In this document: positions 7,663-14,386 of the stretch, piece after piece | How positions within the stretch are numbered: position 1 is the first letter of the stretch | How the letters are laid out: the number at the start of each line of letters is the position of its first letter | NCBI GenBank assembly: GCA_002317115.1 | Contig: DCIP01000187.1 | Location: forward strand, 9,078 to 41,697 | DNA from: Candidatus Scybalocola fimicaballi | GTDB taxonomy: Bacteria > Bacteroidota > Bacteroidia > Bacteroidales > Paludibacteraceae | DNA: 32,620 bases | Reading direction: 5' to 3' | Position numbers and translations under genes: made by a program | The notes under the pieces: model-generated | Database searches by the model: none | What the model was told of the DNA's origin: nothing | The model's input: only the letters and a program-made list of their open reading frames with translations

Positions 7663-8447
7663 GCAATGCCTTTTCTAAGGATGTATTTTCGAACATAAAC
7701 AATATCTGTGTTGTGATTAATGGGGTGGAATATAGCTCTATTGCAAAATCTTATGCAACTAATCAAACATATGTATATGTAGATGATAAACGTTTAGAAA
7801 AATTAAGTATATATGACAAGACAAGCCAAAAAATATTTTATCAAATATTAAAGGAATGTGCTTTTATAAACGCAATCACATCTGTTTGTATTGATGACCA
7901 GATAGTTTTTGATTTATCTTTTCAGGAATATCAAAGATTACTTATGAAAATACTTGACAGAAATGATTTGTCTGAAGATCAAAGATATATTGCATATTGG
8001 ATTAGTCCAATTCACGTAATCAAAAAATCTGAAGTGGAATATTTATATCGTTATCAGACTTCTGTTGTGTTAAATGGTGTTGAGGTTTATAGTTGGTATG
8101 ATGGTGGGGATAAAGATGCTTATCCTTTTCCTTCGATTGATTATATGCCTAATTATATATTGGTTGATTATGATGAATCTCAAAAAGTAGATTCCATTCC
8201 TTCAAGTGAGGTTATCCATAAACAAGCAGGAAATCCACATGATCTTTTCTTTTCATTTAATTGTTTCCCGAAAAAATATCTAGATAGGATAATTTTGCGT
8301 CGTAGATATATGGATTCTTCTAATTTTGAAAATGATTACATTGGCGAATTTACAGGTCAATGTAATTGTTGGACATTGGATTTAAGTAATCCGAATTCAA
8401 AAGTGCTTGAATTTATGAAAGTTCTTGGAGTTATTAAACCGTTATAA
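7641..8447 (+). CDS. Hypothetical protein of AT-rich island
   Basis: I do not recognise this 268-residue protein. It has no signal peptide and no membrane segments. It is rich in aromatic residues (for example YLYRYQTSVVLNGVEVYSWY) and contains a QCNCW cluster 28 residues from the C-terminus (FTGQCNCWTLDLSNPNSKVL). The codon use and base composition are markedly more AT-rich than the flanking core genes, suggesting acquisition. The start ATG lacks an evident Shine-Dalgarno, and the frame may originally have extended upstream. The next frame, a CHAP-like fragment, begins within 25 nt, so the two could be parts of one protein split by frameshift. That is conjecture. Confidence 0.6.
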   Translation: MGGATKISNAFSKDVFSNINNICVVINGVEYSSIAKSYATNQTYVYVDDKRLEKLSIYDKTSQKIFYQILKECAFINAITSVCIDDQIVFDLSFQEYQRLLMKILDRNDLSEDQRYIAYWISPIHVIKKSEVEYLYRYQTSVVLNGVEVYSWYDGGDKDAYPFPSIDYMPNYILVDYDESQKVDSIPSSEVIHKQAGNPHDLFFSFNCFPKKYLDRIILRRRYMDSSNFENDYIGEFTGQCNCWTLDLSNPNSKVLEFMKVLGVIKPL

Positions 8448-8470
8448 CAGAAAGTAGTTGATGACTATTT

Positions 8471-8896
8471 TTGTGTTACAATTATTTCGATTTGTCATTT
8501 ATCAAGTACATTTTAAATATAAAAAGTTATATCGAACACTCATTTGTGAAAACGATTGAAAATGCAGATGGATGTGGTGATTATTATTGTTATATAGAAG
8601 GAAGCAACTCGAAAGAATTTAGAGATATACGACCAGGTGATATGTTTATTTGGAAATCGGGTTATGGACATGTTGGCGTTGTCGAATCGTATAATGCATC
8701 ATTAGATCAAGTGACTATTCTTGAAGCAATACAAAATGCAAGAGGAGAAAATCTTTGCCCTAAAGATTGTAAAGATAATAAAGGCAATGAGATTGTGTGT
8801 ACATTTCAGGTAAGAAGGTCTATTTATAAAAGAGATGGTAAGGCTTTACTTCAACATCCAGGATGGAAAGGTTATTTTAGATTGATAGAAAAATGA
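8471..8896 (+). CDS. CHAP/NlpC-like hydrolase fragment, likely 5'-truncated
   Basis: The protein of about 141 residues ends in what looks like the C-terminal half of a papain-like peptidoglycan hydrolase fold. RPGDMFIWKSGYGHVGVVES has the proline-glycine-aspartate strand and the GHVGVV catalytic-histidine strand of CHAP and NlpC/P60 amidases, and the tail is HPGWKGYFRLIEK. No upstream catalytic Cys motif is clear. The frame opens at 8465, and the only start before residue 58 is a TTG at 8471; there is no ATG until 8642. It therefore probably lost its 5' end or was split from the upstream gene. It overlaps the next gene by ATGA. The fold assignment comes from motif reading only. Confidence 0.5.
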   Translation: MCYNYFDLSFIKYILNIKSYIEHSFVKTIENADGCGDYYCYIEGSNSKEFRDIRPGDMFIWKSGYGHVGVVESYNASLDQVTILEAIQNARGENLCPKDCKDNKGNEIVCTFQVRRSIYKRDGKALLQHPGWKGYFRLIEK

Positions 8897-9489
8897 AAAA
8901 AGTTATTATTATTTTGTACTTGATGCTTGTCATCGTAGGTCAGATTTTTGCACAAAATCAAAAACACGTAGATGTTCCATATAATGATTTTTTAAATTTA
9001 AAAAAGGAATGCTGTATTTATCATGTGTTTGATTTTGAATGTGTAAAGGATAGTGTTATACCTTATTTCTTGTATGAATATACCACTTTTTATTATGAAA
9101 ATTGGTCTGGAGTTATGATTGCGATACCTAAAATTGATGATAAAATAAAATATCACAAAGATGCTATAAGAGGTGACGTGTTAAAAAACTTTTATGATAT
9201 TTTGTTTGACAGGAACTTGTTATTAGCAAATTATAATTTGTATGTATACTATCTTTCTTTGGATCAATTGACAAATGTAAATGACTCAGGAAATATTATG
9301 CTTCTAACGACAGACACAGGAGATGAATATTATGATTGGATGGAAAAAGATGATGCGGTAGCCTCAGTTTATCATTATGAAAATGGGGAATGGAAGTATT
9401 ATGATACAGTAGCAACAGAAGGCTCTTCAAAATTCAAGGCAATTGATTTTGCAGAAGAACTTTTGGAAAAGAGGTTTGAGTGTAAGTGA
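8893..9489 (+). CDS. Exported protein, candidate immunity partner
   Basis: This 198-residue protein has a clear signal peptide (MKKVIIILYLMLVIVGQIFA, then Q), so the mature part should be periplasmic. No lipobox Cys is present. The mature region is aromatic and acidic (VPYFLYEYTTFYYENWSGVM-like character, TTDTGDEYYDWMEKDDAVAS), and I recognise no family. Its ATG overlaps the stop of the CHAP/NlpC-like frame (ATGA), which implies translational coupling. Peptidoglycan amidase effectors are commonly paired with a small periplasmic immunity protein encoded directly downstream, and this gene fits that description in size, location signal and coupling. Function remains inferred from context only. 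Confidence 0.6.
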   Translation: MKKVIIILYLMLVIVGQIFAQNQKHVDVPYNDFLNLKKECCIYHVFDFECVKDSVIPYFLYEYTTFYYENWSGVMIAIPKIDDKIKYHKDAIRGDVLKNFYDILFDRNLLLANYNLYVYYLSLDQLTNVNDSGNIMLLTTDTGDEYYDWMEKDDAVASVYHYENGEWKYYDTVATEGSSKFKAIDFAEELLEKRFECK

Positions 9490-9614
9490 CAAGAAATTCG
9501 GAAATATGGAATAAATGATTTTGGATTTCTTCCTATATATCAAGCGTCGAAAGTTTTGCTCACGATGGACAACACATTGAAGAACTCATCCCTATCCGAT
9601 TGCTGTATAACTTG

Positions 9615-9890
9615 TCATACAACTGTCGGGGAAGCGTTGAAAGGTTGATGATTGACGATTGGTGATTTCGCTCCGTCGTCCTCAACCATTTTTTGGGGGC
9701 GGTTGTCGTTGCAAGCGATAAAGTGGATACGACCTTTTGGGGTGAGGAACTCGGTGTGTGTCGAACAGCGTGTGTCGTCAGGTTCATAGAACCTGTATTG
9801 ATGAAGTCAACGCCATATTTGATTTCTTGGCGATTACTGCGAAGCAGGTGTCGGAATCGGGAAATGATCATACACCATAGAATATTCCAC
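9615..9890 (-). pseudogene. Broken minus-strand frame, possibly antirepressor-like
   Basis: A single minus frame reads VEYSMVYDHFPIPTPASQ, stop, SPRNQIWR, stop, LHQYRFYEPDDTRCSTHTEF, then LTPKGRIHFIACNDN, ending at 9615. The pattern Q-Y, F, E, T, T-x-x-T-P-K-G resembles the C-terminal (KilAC-type) part of phage antirepressors, in which TPKG or TGKG precedes the last helix. Two in-frame stops make it non-functional if real. The overlap with a simple-sequence tract at the 3' end means the last codons are probably not ancestral coding sequence. The match is weak and made by eye. Confidence 0.22.
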
Positions 9891-10035
9891 TGAAAATAGC
9901 GACCACTTTGAAGGGTTAGGATGGTGTGAAAGAATGCATATAGATTGAATTTTCTCCTATAAAAAAAGATAATTTTTTACTACACAGTCATTTTAAGTAT
10001 AACATTCAATGTGTCAATCAGTTACATAGATAGAT

Positions 10036-10088
10036 TTACAAAAAGATGAGCGAATTAGCACACCATTCTTACAAAAACATGAGCGAAT
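10036..10088. repeat. Direct repeat, 20 bp, 33-bp period
   Basis: TTACAAAAAGATGAGCGAAT (10036-10055) recurs at 10069-10088 with one change (G to C at position 10 of the unit). The second copy ends two bases before the btuD stop triplet. The unit contains ATGAGCGAA, and a 20-codon frame MSELAHHSYKNMSESSAITN starts in the first copy. I see no known element. Confidence 0.6.
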
Positions 10089-10090
10089 CA

Positions 10091-10885
10091 TCAGCGATCA
10101 CAAATTGATTTGCTTCTAAACGTTCCACTCTTCTCATCAAAGTAGACGTTTCTGCCTTCAAACAACGTATCGATCTGATGGTTGGCTATTAATTCTTCTG
10201 GCGATCCTGTTTGGAGTCCATGCGTCGTCAAGAGCCATAGTTTATCGGAGAGTCTAAGTGCTTGCTCAAGGTCGTGAGTGGATAGCAACACTGCCCTATT
10301 CTGCGTGTGGGCGATATCGTGGAGAAGTTGTGTGATTTCGATTCGGCTTGCGACGTCGAGAAAAGCAGTTGGTTCATCAAGGATGACGACGGGACACTCC
10401 TGCACCAACGTTTTGGCTATCATCACTTTCTGTCGCTCTCCATCCGACAATTCTGCCATATACTTTTTTGTATACTCAGCCATTCCGACTGATTCGATAG
10501 CATTCTTCACCAATTCCTTATCCTCAGTTGACAACCGACCGAAGAATCCTGTGTACGGTTGTCTGCCCAACGAAACAACCTCCTCTACCGTCAATCCTCC
10601 CGTCTGGGCTCGGTCTGTCAACACAACTCCGATTGTGCGTGACAACTCTTTCTCGGAGTATGATTCCAACGGTTTTTCCATCAACGTAATCTCGCCAGCA
10701 AGTTGTGGTTGCAATTTTGAGATTGTACGCAGCAACGTCGACTTGCCTGCTCCATTGGCTCCACAAAGGCACACCAATTCCCCGCGTCGCAACGAGAAAT
10801 TCAAATGATGATGAATGGGACTGACTCCACATCTACAAACATATCCGACACAAAGGTCGTTGGCTGACAATACTGTTTCCATCAA
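10091..10885 (-). CDS. btuD: Cobalamin ABC transporter ATP-binding protein
   Basis: This 264-residue ATPase powers import of vitamin B12 through the BtuC channel at the inner membrane. Walker A is GANGAGKST (residues 42-50), the ABC signature LSDGE is at 146-150, Walker B VVILDE is at 166-171 with the D-loop at FLDVASR, and the switch histidine is in LLSTHD (H204). By sequence alone it is an iron-siderophore/haem/cobalamin-type ATPase. The B12 assignment rests on the operon, which starts with a cobalamin riboswitch and includes BtuB and BtuG. Its start overlaps the end of btuC by 4 nt, so the two are translationally coupled. It is the last gene of the operon. Confidence 0.9.
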   Translation of the reverse strand: MMETVLSANDLCVGYVCRCGVSPIHHHLNFSLRRGELVCLCGANGAGKSTLLRTISKLQPQLAGEITLMEKPLESYSEKELSRTIGVVLTDRAQTGGLTVEEVVSLGRQPYTGFFGRLSTEDKELVKNAIESVGMAEYTKKYMAELSDGERQKVMIAKTLVQECPVVILDEPTAFLDVASRIEITQLLHDIAHTQNRAVLLSTHDLEQALRLSDKLWLLTTHGLQTGSPEELIANHQIDTLFEGRNVYFDEKSGTFRSKSICDR

Positions 10886-11910
10886 TTGAAATATTGGATT
10901 TTACGTTGGTTTACAAGAACATATATAATCACCGGTGCCCCCAACAACGGTGTAATCGCATTCAACGGAAGAATGCCTCCGTCGCTTGGAAGAATGCATG
11001 CGAGATTGCAAAGCAAAGCCATCACAGTTCCAGTCAGCAACGTGAATGGAAGAAGCGTAGTGTGGTTGGAGGATCCGATAAGCAAACGTGAGATGTGTGG
11101 AACTGCCAAACCAATAAAGGCTATCGGTCCACAGAAAGCGGTGACACAAGCGGTCAGAAGCCCCACCGTCAACAAAATAAGATTTCTAATTTTTCGGATA
11201 TTGACTCCAAGATTTTCAGCATAACGTTCTCCCAAAAGCAGAGCATTGAGTGGTTTGATCATCAAAACCGACGCTACGAGTCCAATCAAAACCGTGATTG
11301 AGAAGTATGGCAGTTGTGCCGACGACACTCCTCCGAATGTCCCCATTCCCCAGATGACGTAAGAATGAACGCCTTCAGTTGTGGCGAAGAAATTGAGCAA
11401 TGAGATAGCCGACGACGTGAGATAGCCGACCATGATTCCGATGATGAGCAACGTCAGATTGCCTTTCACGAAGGAAGAGAAAAGCAACAGTATTGCCATC
11501 ACAAGCAGAGATCCGATGATGGCTCCGACAAGCACTGCCAAGAAACCTGTGAAATTAAGAGCACCGATTCCTACCGAGCCTCCCATAATCAGCATCACCA
11601 CAGCCACTCCGAGACTGGCTCCGGAGTTGATTCCCAAAATCGATGGCCCAGCCAACGGATTATTGAAATAAGTTTGGAGCAATAGCCCACACACAGCAAG
11701 AGCCGGCCCGCTCAGCAGTGCCGTGATCGCTTGAGGCAGACGAGAATCAAGTATGATGAATTTCCAACTCTCTTTGGTTGCCTCCCCACCACAAAGAATA
11801 TTCAGCACCTCTTTGCTCGGTATGTCGACAGAGCCACAGAAGATATTGCCAAGGAATAAGGCAACGAGCAGCGTCGACATAAAGAGAGTATATTTTAGAT
11901 ATTTGGTCAT
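10882..11910 (-). CDS. btuC: Cobalamin ABC transporter permease
   Basis: This 342-residue FecCD/BtuC-family permease forms the inner-membrane channel as a dimer. It is strongly hydrophobic with about ten membrane helices. Family landmarks are SRLPQAITALLSGPALAVCG near the N-terminus, NNPLAGPSILGINSGASLGV after it, and near the C-terminus GPIAFIGLAVPHISRLLIGS, the part that contacts the ATPase. The length is standard. Iron-chelate and B12 permeases of this family look alike; the operon context indicates B12. It is separated from btuF by about 100 bp containing a nested inverted repeat, and overlaps btuD by 4 nt. Confidence 0.92.
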   Translation of the reverse strand: MTKYLKYTLFMSTLLVALFLGNIFCGSVDIPSKEVLNILCGGEATKESWKFIILDSRLPQAITALLSGPALAVCGLLLQTYFNNPLAGPSILGINSGASLGVAVVMLIMGGSVGIGALNFTGFLAVLVGAIIGSLLVMAILLLFSSFVKGNLTLLIIGIMVGYLTSSAISLLNFFATTEGVHSYVIWGMGTFGGVSSAQLPYFSITVLIGLVASVLMIKPLNALLLGERYAENLGVNIRKIRNLILLTVGLLTACVTAFCGPIAFIGLAVPHISRLLIGSSNHTTLLPFTLLTGTVMALLCNLACILPSDGGILPLNAITPLLGAPVIIYVLVNQRKIQYFN

Positions 11911-11918
11911 TTTTGTTT

Positions 11919-12008
11919 AACGTAAAATGCTCGGAAATTTTCCGTAAAATTATCGAGAATGGATTTAATAAAAGAATTTTACGATTTATTTTTCGGAAAT
12001 TTTACGTT
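11919..12008. repeat. Nested inverted repeat between btuF and btuC
   Basis: The outer arms AACGTAAAAT (11919-11928) and ATTTTACGTT (11999-12008) are perfect inverted copies. Inner arms CGTAAAATT (11943-11951) and AATTTTACG (11975-11983) are also perfect. CGGAAATTTT occurs twice as a direct repeat (11932-11941 and 11994-12003). The element fills almost the entire gap and would fold into a long AT-rich hairpin in the operon mRNA. It could be a small non-autonomous element or an mRNA-stability hairpin. Confidence 0.65.
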
Positions 12009-12011
12009 TTC

Positions 12012-13127
12012 TCATTCCTCCAAATAACGATAATAAACCAATTTTCCTTCGCAATTCGGATTAAAGATGACAGACAAATCTTTCAAGAGTCTTTCTGGAT
12101 GAAATGGGATTTCATCGTAGTAATGCGATTTGGCTGTGTTGCAGGCAAACACGTTTCTATTCTTCACGGATTTGAACTTCTCAAATCGCTTCAAATCCTT
12201 ATATGTTTTGTCGGCAGATTCATTGTAGAGGAAGAGCCAGACGTCGGCATCATAACCTTTGTCGAAGACTGTTTCAAATGCGAATGCCTCCGAACCGGCA
12301 TGCGTCGTCTCCCCAAAGATATAATTTGCTCCAGCCGACGCGAACATCTTCGCCATATAACTTTTTCCACCAGCCACATACCATGTGCCTGCATTATCAA
12401 TGCCGTACAGTAGAGACGGGGCATGCCCCGTCTTATTTTCTTGTCGTGATTCTATTTCAATCTGTTTATATATCAAAGCCACATTATTGAAAATCGAATC
12501 TGCGATTGATTCTTTTCCGTAGAACATTCCGTAGACGCGGATCCATTCCGCACGTCCAAGTGGTTCATGCTCCATATAGTCGGCACACTCAAAGATGGGA
12601 GTACCAAGTTTATCCAACTCCCCATGTCCTCCACTATTCTTGAATGGAGATAGAAGAATTGCGTCCGGTGAGACGGTGATGATCTTTTCGACGTCGGGAG
12701 ACATTCCCGAACCAAGATCTGCTATTTTTCCATTTTTAGTAAGTTCAGCGACGGTAGGATTAGAGACATACTCCAAATCTGTAACGCCAGCAATAGAATT
12801 GACAGCTCCGAGTTCTTCGATAGCGGAGCAATGTACTGTTGTGAAGACGGCGGATTTTTCCAACGGAGTTCGTATGACGACTCCATCTGGCAGGTTTGAT
12901 GGCAACTCTTTTGTTTTATCCACAAGCAAGTAGGTTTGAAGCAGAGAGGCGGAATCCCACGGATTAATGATTTCAAGTTTTTTGAATCCGTCGCACTCCC
13001 ACACCTTAACTAATTGGGCGTAGGCGAACGGGATTTCCTTACCATCTTGAGATTCAACAGGTTTGTTCTGCTGGCAACTGGTCAACAGAATAATCAAAGA
13101 GAAAAATATGCTTGTGAAGTATTTCAT
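12012..13127 (-). CDS. btuF: Cobalamin-binding periplasmic lipoprotein
   Basis: This 371-residue protein is the substrate-binding component of the BtuCD importer. The signal peptide ends in a lipobox (LIILLTSC, Cys18), and the residues after the Cys (QQNKPVES) lack the acidic surface-export signal, so it should face the periplasm. Class III binding-protein features are visible: HCSAIEELGAVNSIAGVTD, PDVEKIITVSPDAILLSPF and GTWYVAGGKSYMAKMFASAG. The segment KTGHAPS (about residues 233-239) is encoded by an 18-bp perfect palindrome of the REP-like type, which appears to have inserted without breaking the frame. Its position between btuG and btuC supports the B12 role; iron-chelate binding is the alternative by family. 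Confidence 0.9.
   Translation of the reverse strand: MKYFTSIFFSLIILLTSCQQNKPVESQDGKEIPFAYAQLVKVWECDGFKKLEIINPWDSASLLQTYLLVDKTKELPSNLPDGVVIRTPLEKSAVFTTVHCSAIEELGAVNSIAGVTDLEYVSNPTVAELTKNGKIADLGSGMSPDVEKIITVSPDAILLSPFKNSGGHGELDKLGTPIFECADYMEHEPLGRAEWIRVYGMFYGKESIADSIFNNVALIYKQIEIESRQENKTGHAPSLLYGIDNAGTWYVAGGKSYMAKMFASAGANYIFGETTHAGSEAFAFETVFDKGYDADVWLFLYNESADKTYKDLKRFEKFKSVKNRNVFACNTAKSHYYDEIPFHPERLLKDLSVIFNPNCEGKLVYYRYLEE
12410..12432. repeat. REP-like palindrome inside btuF coding sequence
   Basis: GACGGGGCATGCCCCGTC (12415-12432) is a perfect 18-bp palindrome preceded by GTAGA, the same GTAG head as the other GC-rich palindromes of this operon. It lies wholly within btuF and encodes K-T-G-H-A-P-S on the minus strand. 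The reading frame is preserved. Confidence 0.8.
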
Positions 13128-13142
13128 TATGTTTTTATTATA

Positions 13143-13211
13143 CGGGAGGGTTTGAAACCCTCCCCTACGACCATTTGTTCAATTCGTAGGGGCAGGTTTC
13201 AAACCTGCCCG
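13143..13211. repeat. Paired REP-like palindromes between btuG and btuF
   Basis: Two palindromic units face each other. The first is GGGAGGGTTTGAAACCCTCC followed by CCTACGA. The second is TCGTAGGGGCAGG followed by TTTCAAACCTGCCCG. CCCCTACGA and TCGTAGGGG form an outer inverted repeat around a 13-bp spacer, so the pair looks like a bacterial interspersed mosaic unit. It fills most of the 96-bp gap between btuG and btuF. Confidence 0.85.
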
Positions 13212-13223
13212 TTTTTTAGAAAA

Positions 13224-14297
13224 TCAATAAACGATCTTTCTTGGTCCAACACCTACGTTGTACTTAGTCTTGAATGCACCAGAAACATACTCAAACACAT
13301 AGCCGTTGCTTGAATAATCAGACGCAGTCAAGTAAGAACCAATCATGATGTTTCCGTTGTTAGGATTAACGCTGATTGATGTTGGGTTAGCAGGAAGTTC
13401 ATCTGCAGTACCGCTGATAAAAGCGTCGCTCTCCTTAGTTCCTGATAGAGTGTTGTAGCTTGCGAAATCGATTGAAGAAGCACCCCAAGGAGCATTGATT
13501 GTGTAAAGAGTGTTGCCATTGCAAGCCATAAGAGTTGCATTTCCTACAACAGACACTTTGTCGTCCTTAGTGATCTTCTGGACTGTAGCTGGGATGTCGT
13601 AGTAGTTACCCATTGAGATAACGAAGACGTTGCCATCCTTATCAGATGTGATCTTTGTTGGGTTTACCAACACGTCGATCTTAGATGCCACCTTGAATGA
13701 ATCAAGAGCGATCTTTGAAACGTACATTCCGTTAGCGTAATCATTAGCGTAGTTCATACCGTCAGACACAGCAACGTAAAGATAACCGTTGGCGACCGTG
13801 ATCTCCTCTGGGTTTGGACCAACTGCGATTGAATCCTCGATAGCAAGCTTTGCAGTGTCAAGTTTAGCCACATAACCGTCGAAAAGAGAAACATAAACCT
13901 TACCATTGTCTGCTGCAAGTGAGCGAGGATTACCAGGTTTGCCAGCCTCAGTCTGGATTGTCTTGATGCTCTTCAACGAATTACCGTCGACAACCTCGAT
14001 AGTGTTAGAACCATAAACAGCGATGTAGATCTTGCCACCGTAACGAAGCATATCCTGACCTGTATCGCCAAGGCCACGTCCGTTAGCCGCCATAAACTGG
14101 TAGTAATAATTCTCTCCTGTAGCAAGATCAAGTGCAGATACAGATGTGTTGTTGCTACCCATCTTTCCTTCGTTTAGCACGTAAACGACATCCTTGTTAG
14201 ACACCTGACTCAACTCGTCTTCATCATCACAAGCTGTGAATGATACAGCTCCCATCATAAGAAGAGCCATTGCTCTAAATGATCTTTTAAAATCCAT
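13224..14297 (-). CDS. btuG: Surface B12-capturing lipoprotein, beta-propeller
   Basis: This 357-residue lipoprotein is predicted to sit on the outer surface over BtuB and hand it cobalamin. The lipobox Cys is residue 23 (VSFTAC) and is followed at once by DDEDEL, an acidic lipoprotein export signal of Bacteroidetes. The rest has the repeated pattern of a seven-bladed beta-propeller of the DUF5074/YncE type: VVYVLNEGKMGSNNTSVSAL at the start, then blades with GKIYIAVYGSNTIEVVD, GKVYVSLFDGYVAKLD, GYLYVAVSDG, GNVFVISMG and NGNIMIGSYL. The name rests on the match in architecture to BtuG of Bacteroides and its place between btuB and btuF. REP-like palindromes flank it on both sides. Confidence 0.88.
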   Translation of the reverse strand: MDFKRSFRAMALLMMGAVSFTACDDEDELSQVSNKDVVYVLNEGKMGSNNTSVSALDLATGENYYYQFMAANGRGLGDTGQDMLRYGGKIYIAVYGSNTIEVVDGNSLKSIKTIQTEAGKPGNPRSLAADNGKVYVSLFDGYVAKLDTAKLAIEDSIAVGPNPEEITVANGYLYVAVSDGMNYANDYANGMYVSKIALDSFKVASKIDVLVNPTKITSDKDGNVFVISMGNYYDIPATVQKITKDDKVSVVGNATLMACNGNTLYTINAPWGASSIDFASYNTLSGTKESDAFISGTADELPANPTSISVNPNNGNIMIGSYLTASDYSSNGYVFEYVSGAFKTKYNVGVGPRKIVY

Positions 14298-14333
14298 TTG
14301 TATAAAATTAATAAATAATATTCTCTATGTTTA

Positions 14334-14386
14334 TTAGCGGACAGGTTTGAAACCTGTCCCTACAAAGTCAATTGTTTATCCGCTAA
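14334..14386. repeat. REP-like palindrome over btuB stop codon
   Basis: TTAGCGGA (14334-14341) and TCCGCTAA (14379-14386) form a perfect outer inverted repeat. The left side contains GGACAGGTTTGAAACCTGTC followed by CCTAC, the same family as at 13143-13211. The btuB stop codon (TAG on the minus strand, 14385-14383) lies in the right outer arm. Confidence 0.8.

Larger units (their letters stand above)
9490..10090. other. 600-bp stretch without an intact gene
   Basis: No convincing complete gene is present on either strand. The plus frame of the preceding gene continues open after its TGA for 52 codons with protein-like content (KYGINDFGFLPIYQASKVLL). The minus strand carries a broken frame with a TPKG motif, listed separately. 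A TTGATGATTGACGATTGGTG tract lies at about 9645-9668, and a 20-bp direct repeat closes the stretch. From about 9890 to 10030 I see only AT-rich spacer. Confidence 0.5.

Noticed and set aside
9560..9871. Minus-strand 103-residue frame beginning at 9871
   Set aside because: The composition (S, T, H and R rich, no domain) looks non-coding; the neighbouring minus frame with TPKGRIHFI is the more protein-like reading of the same DNA.
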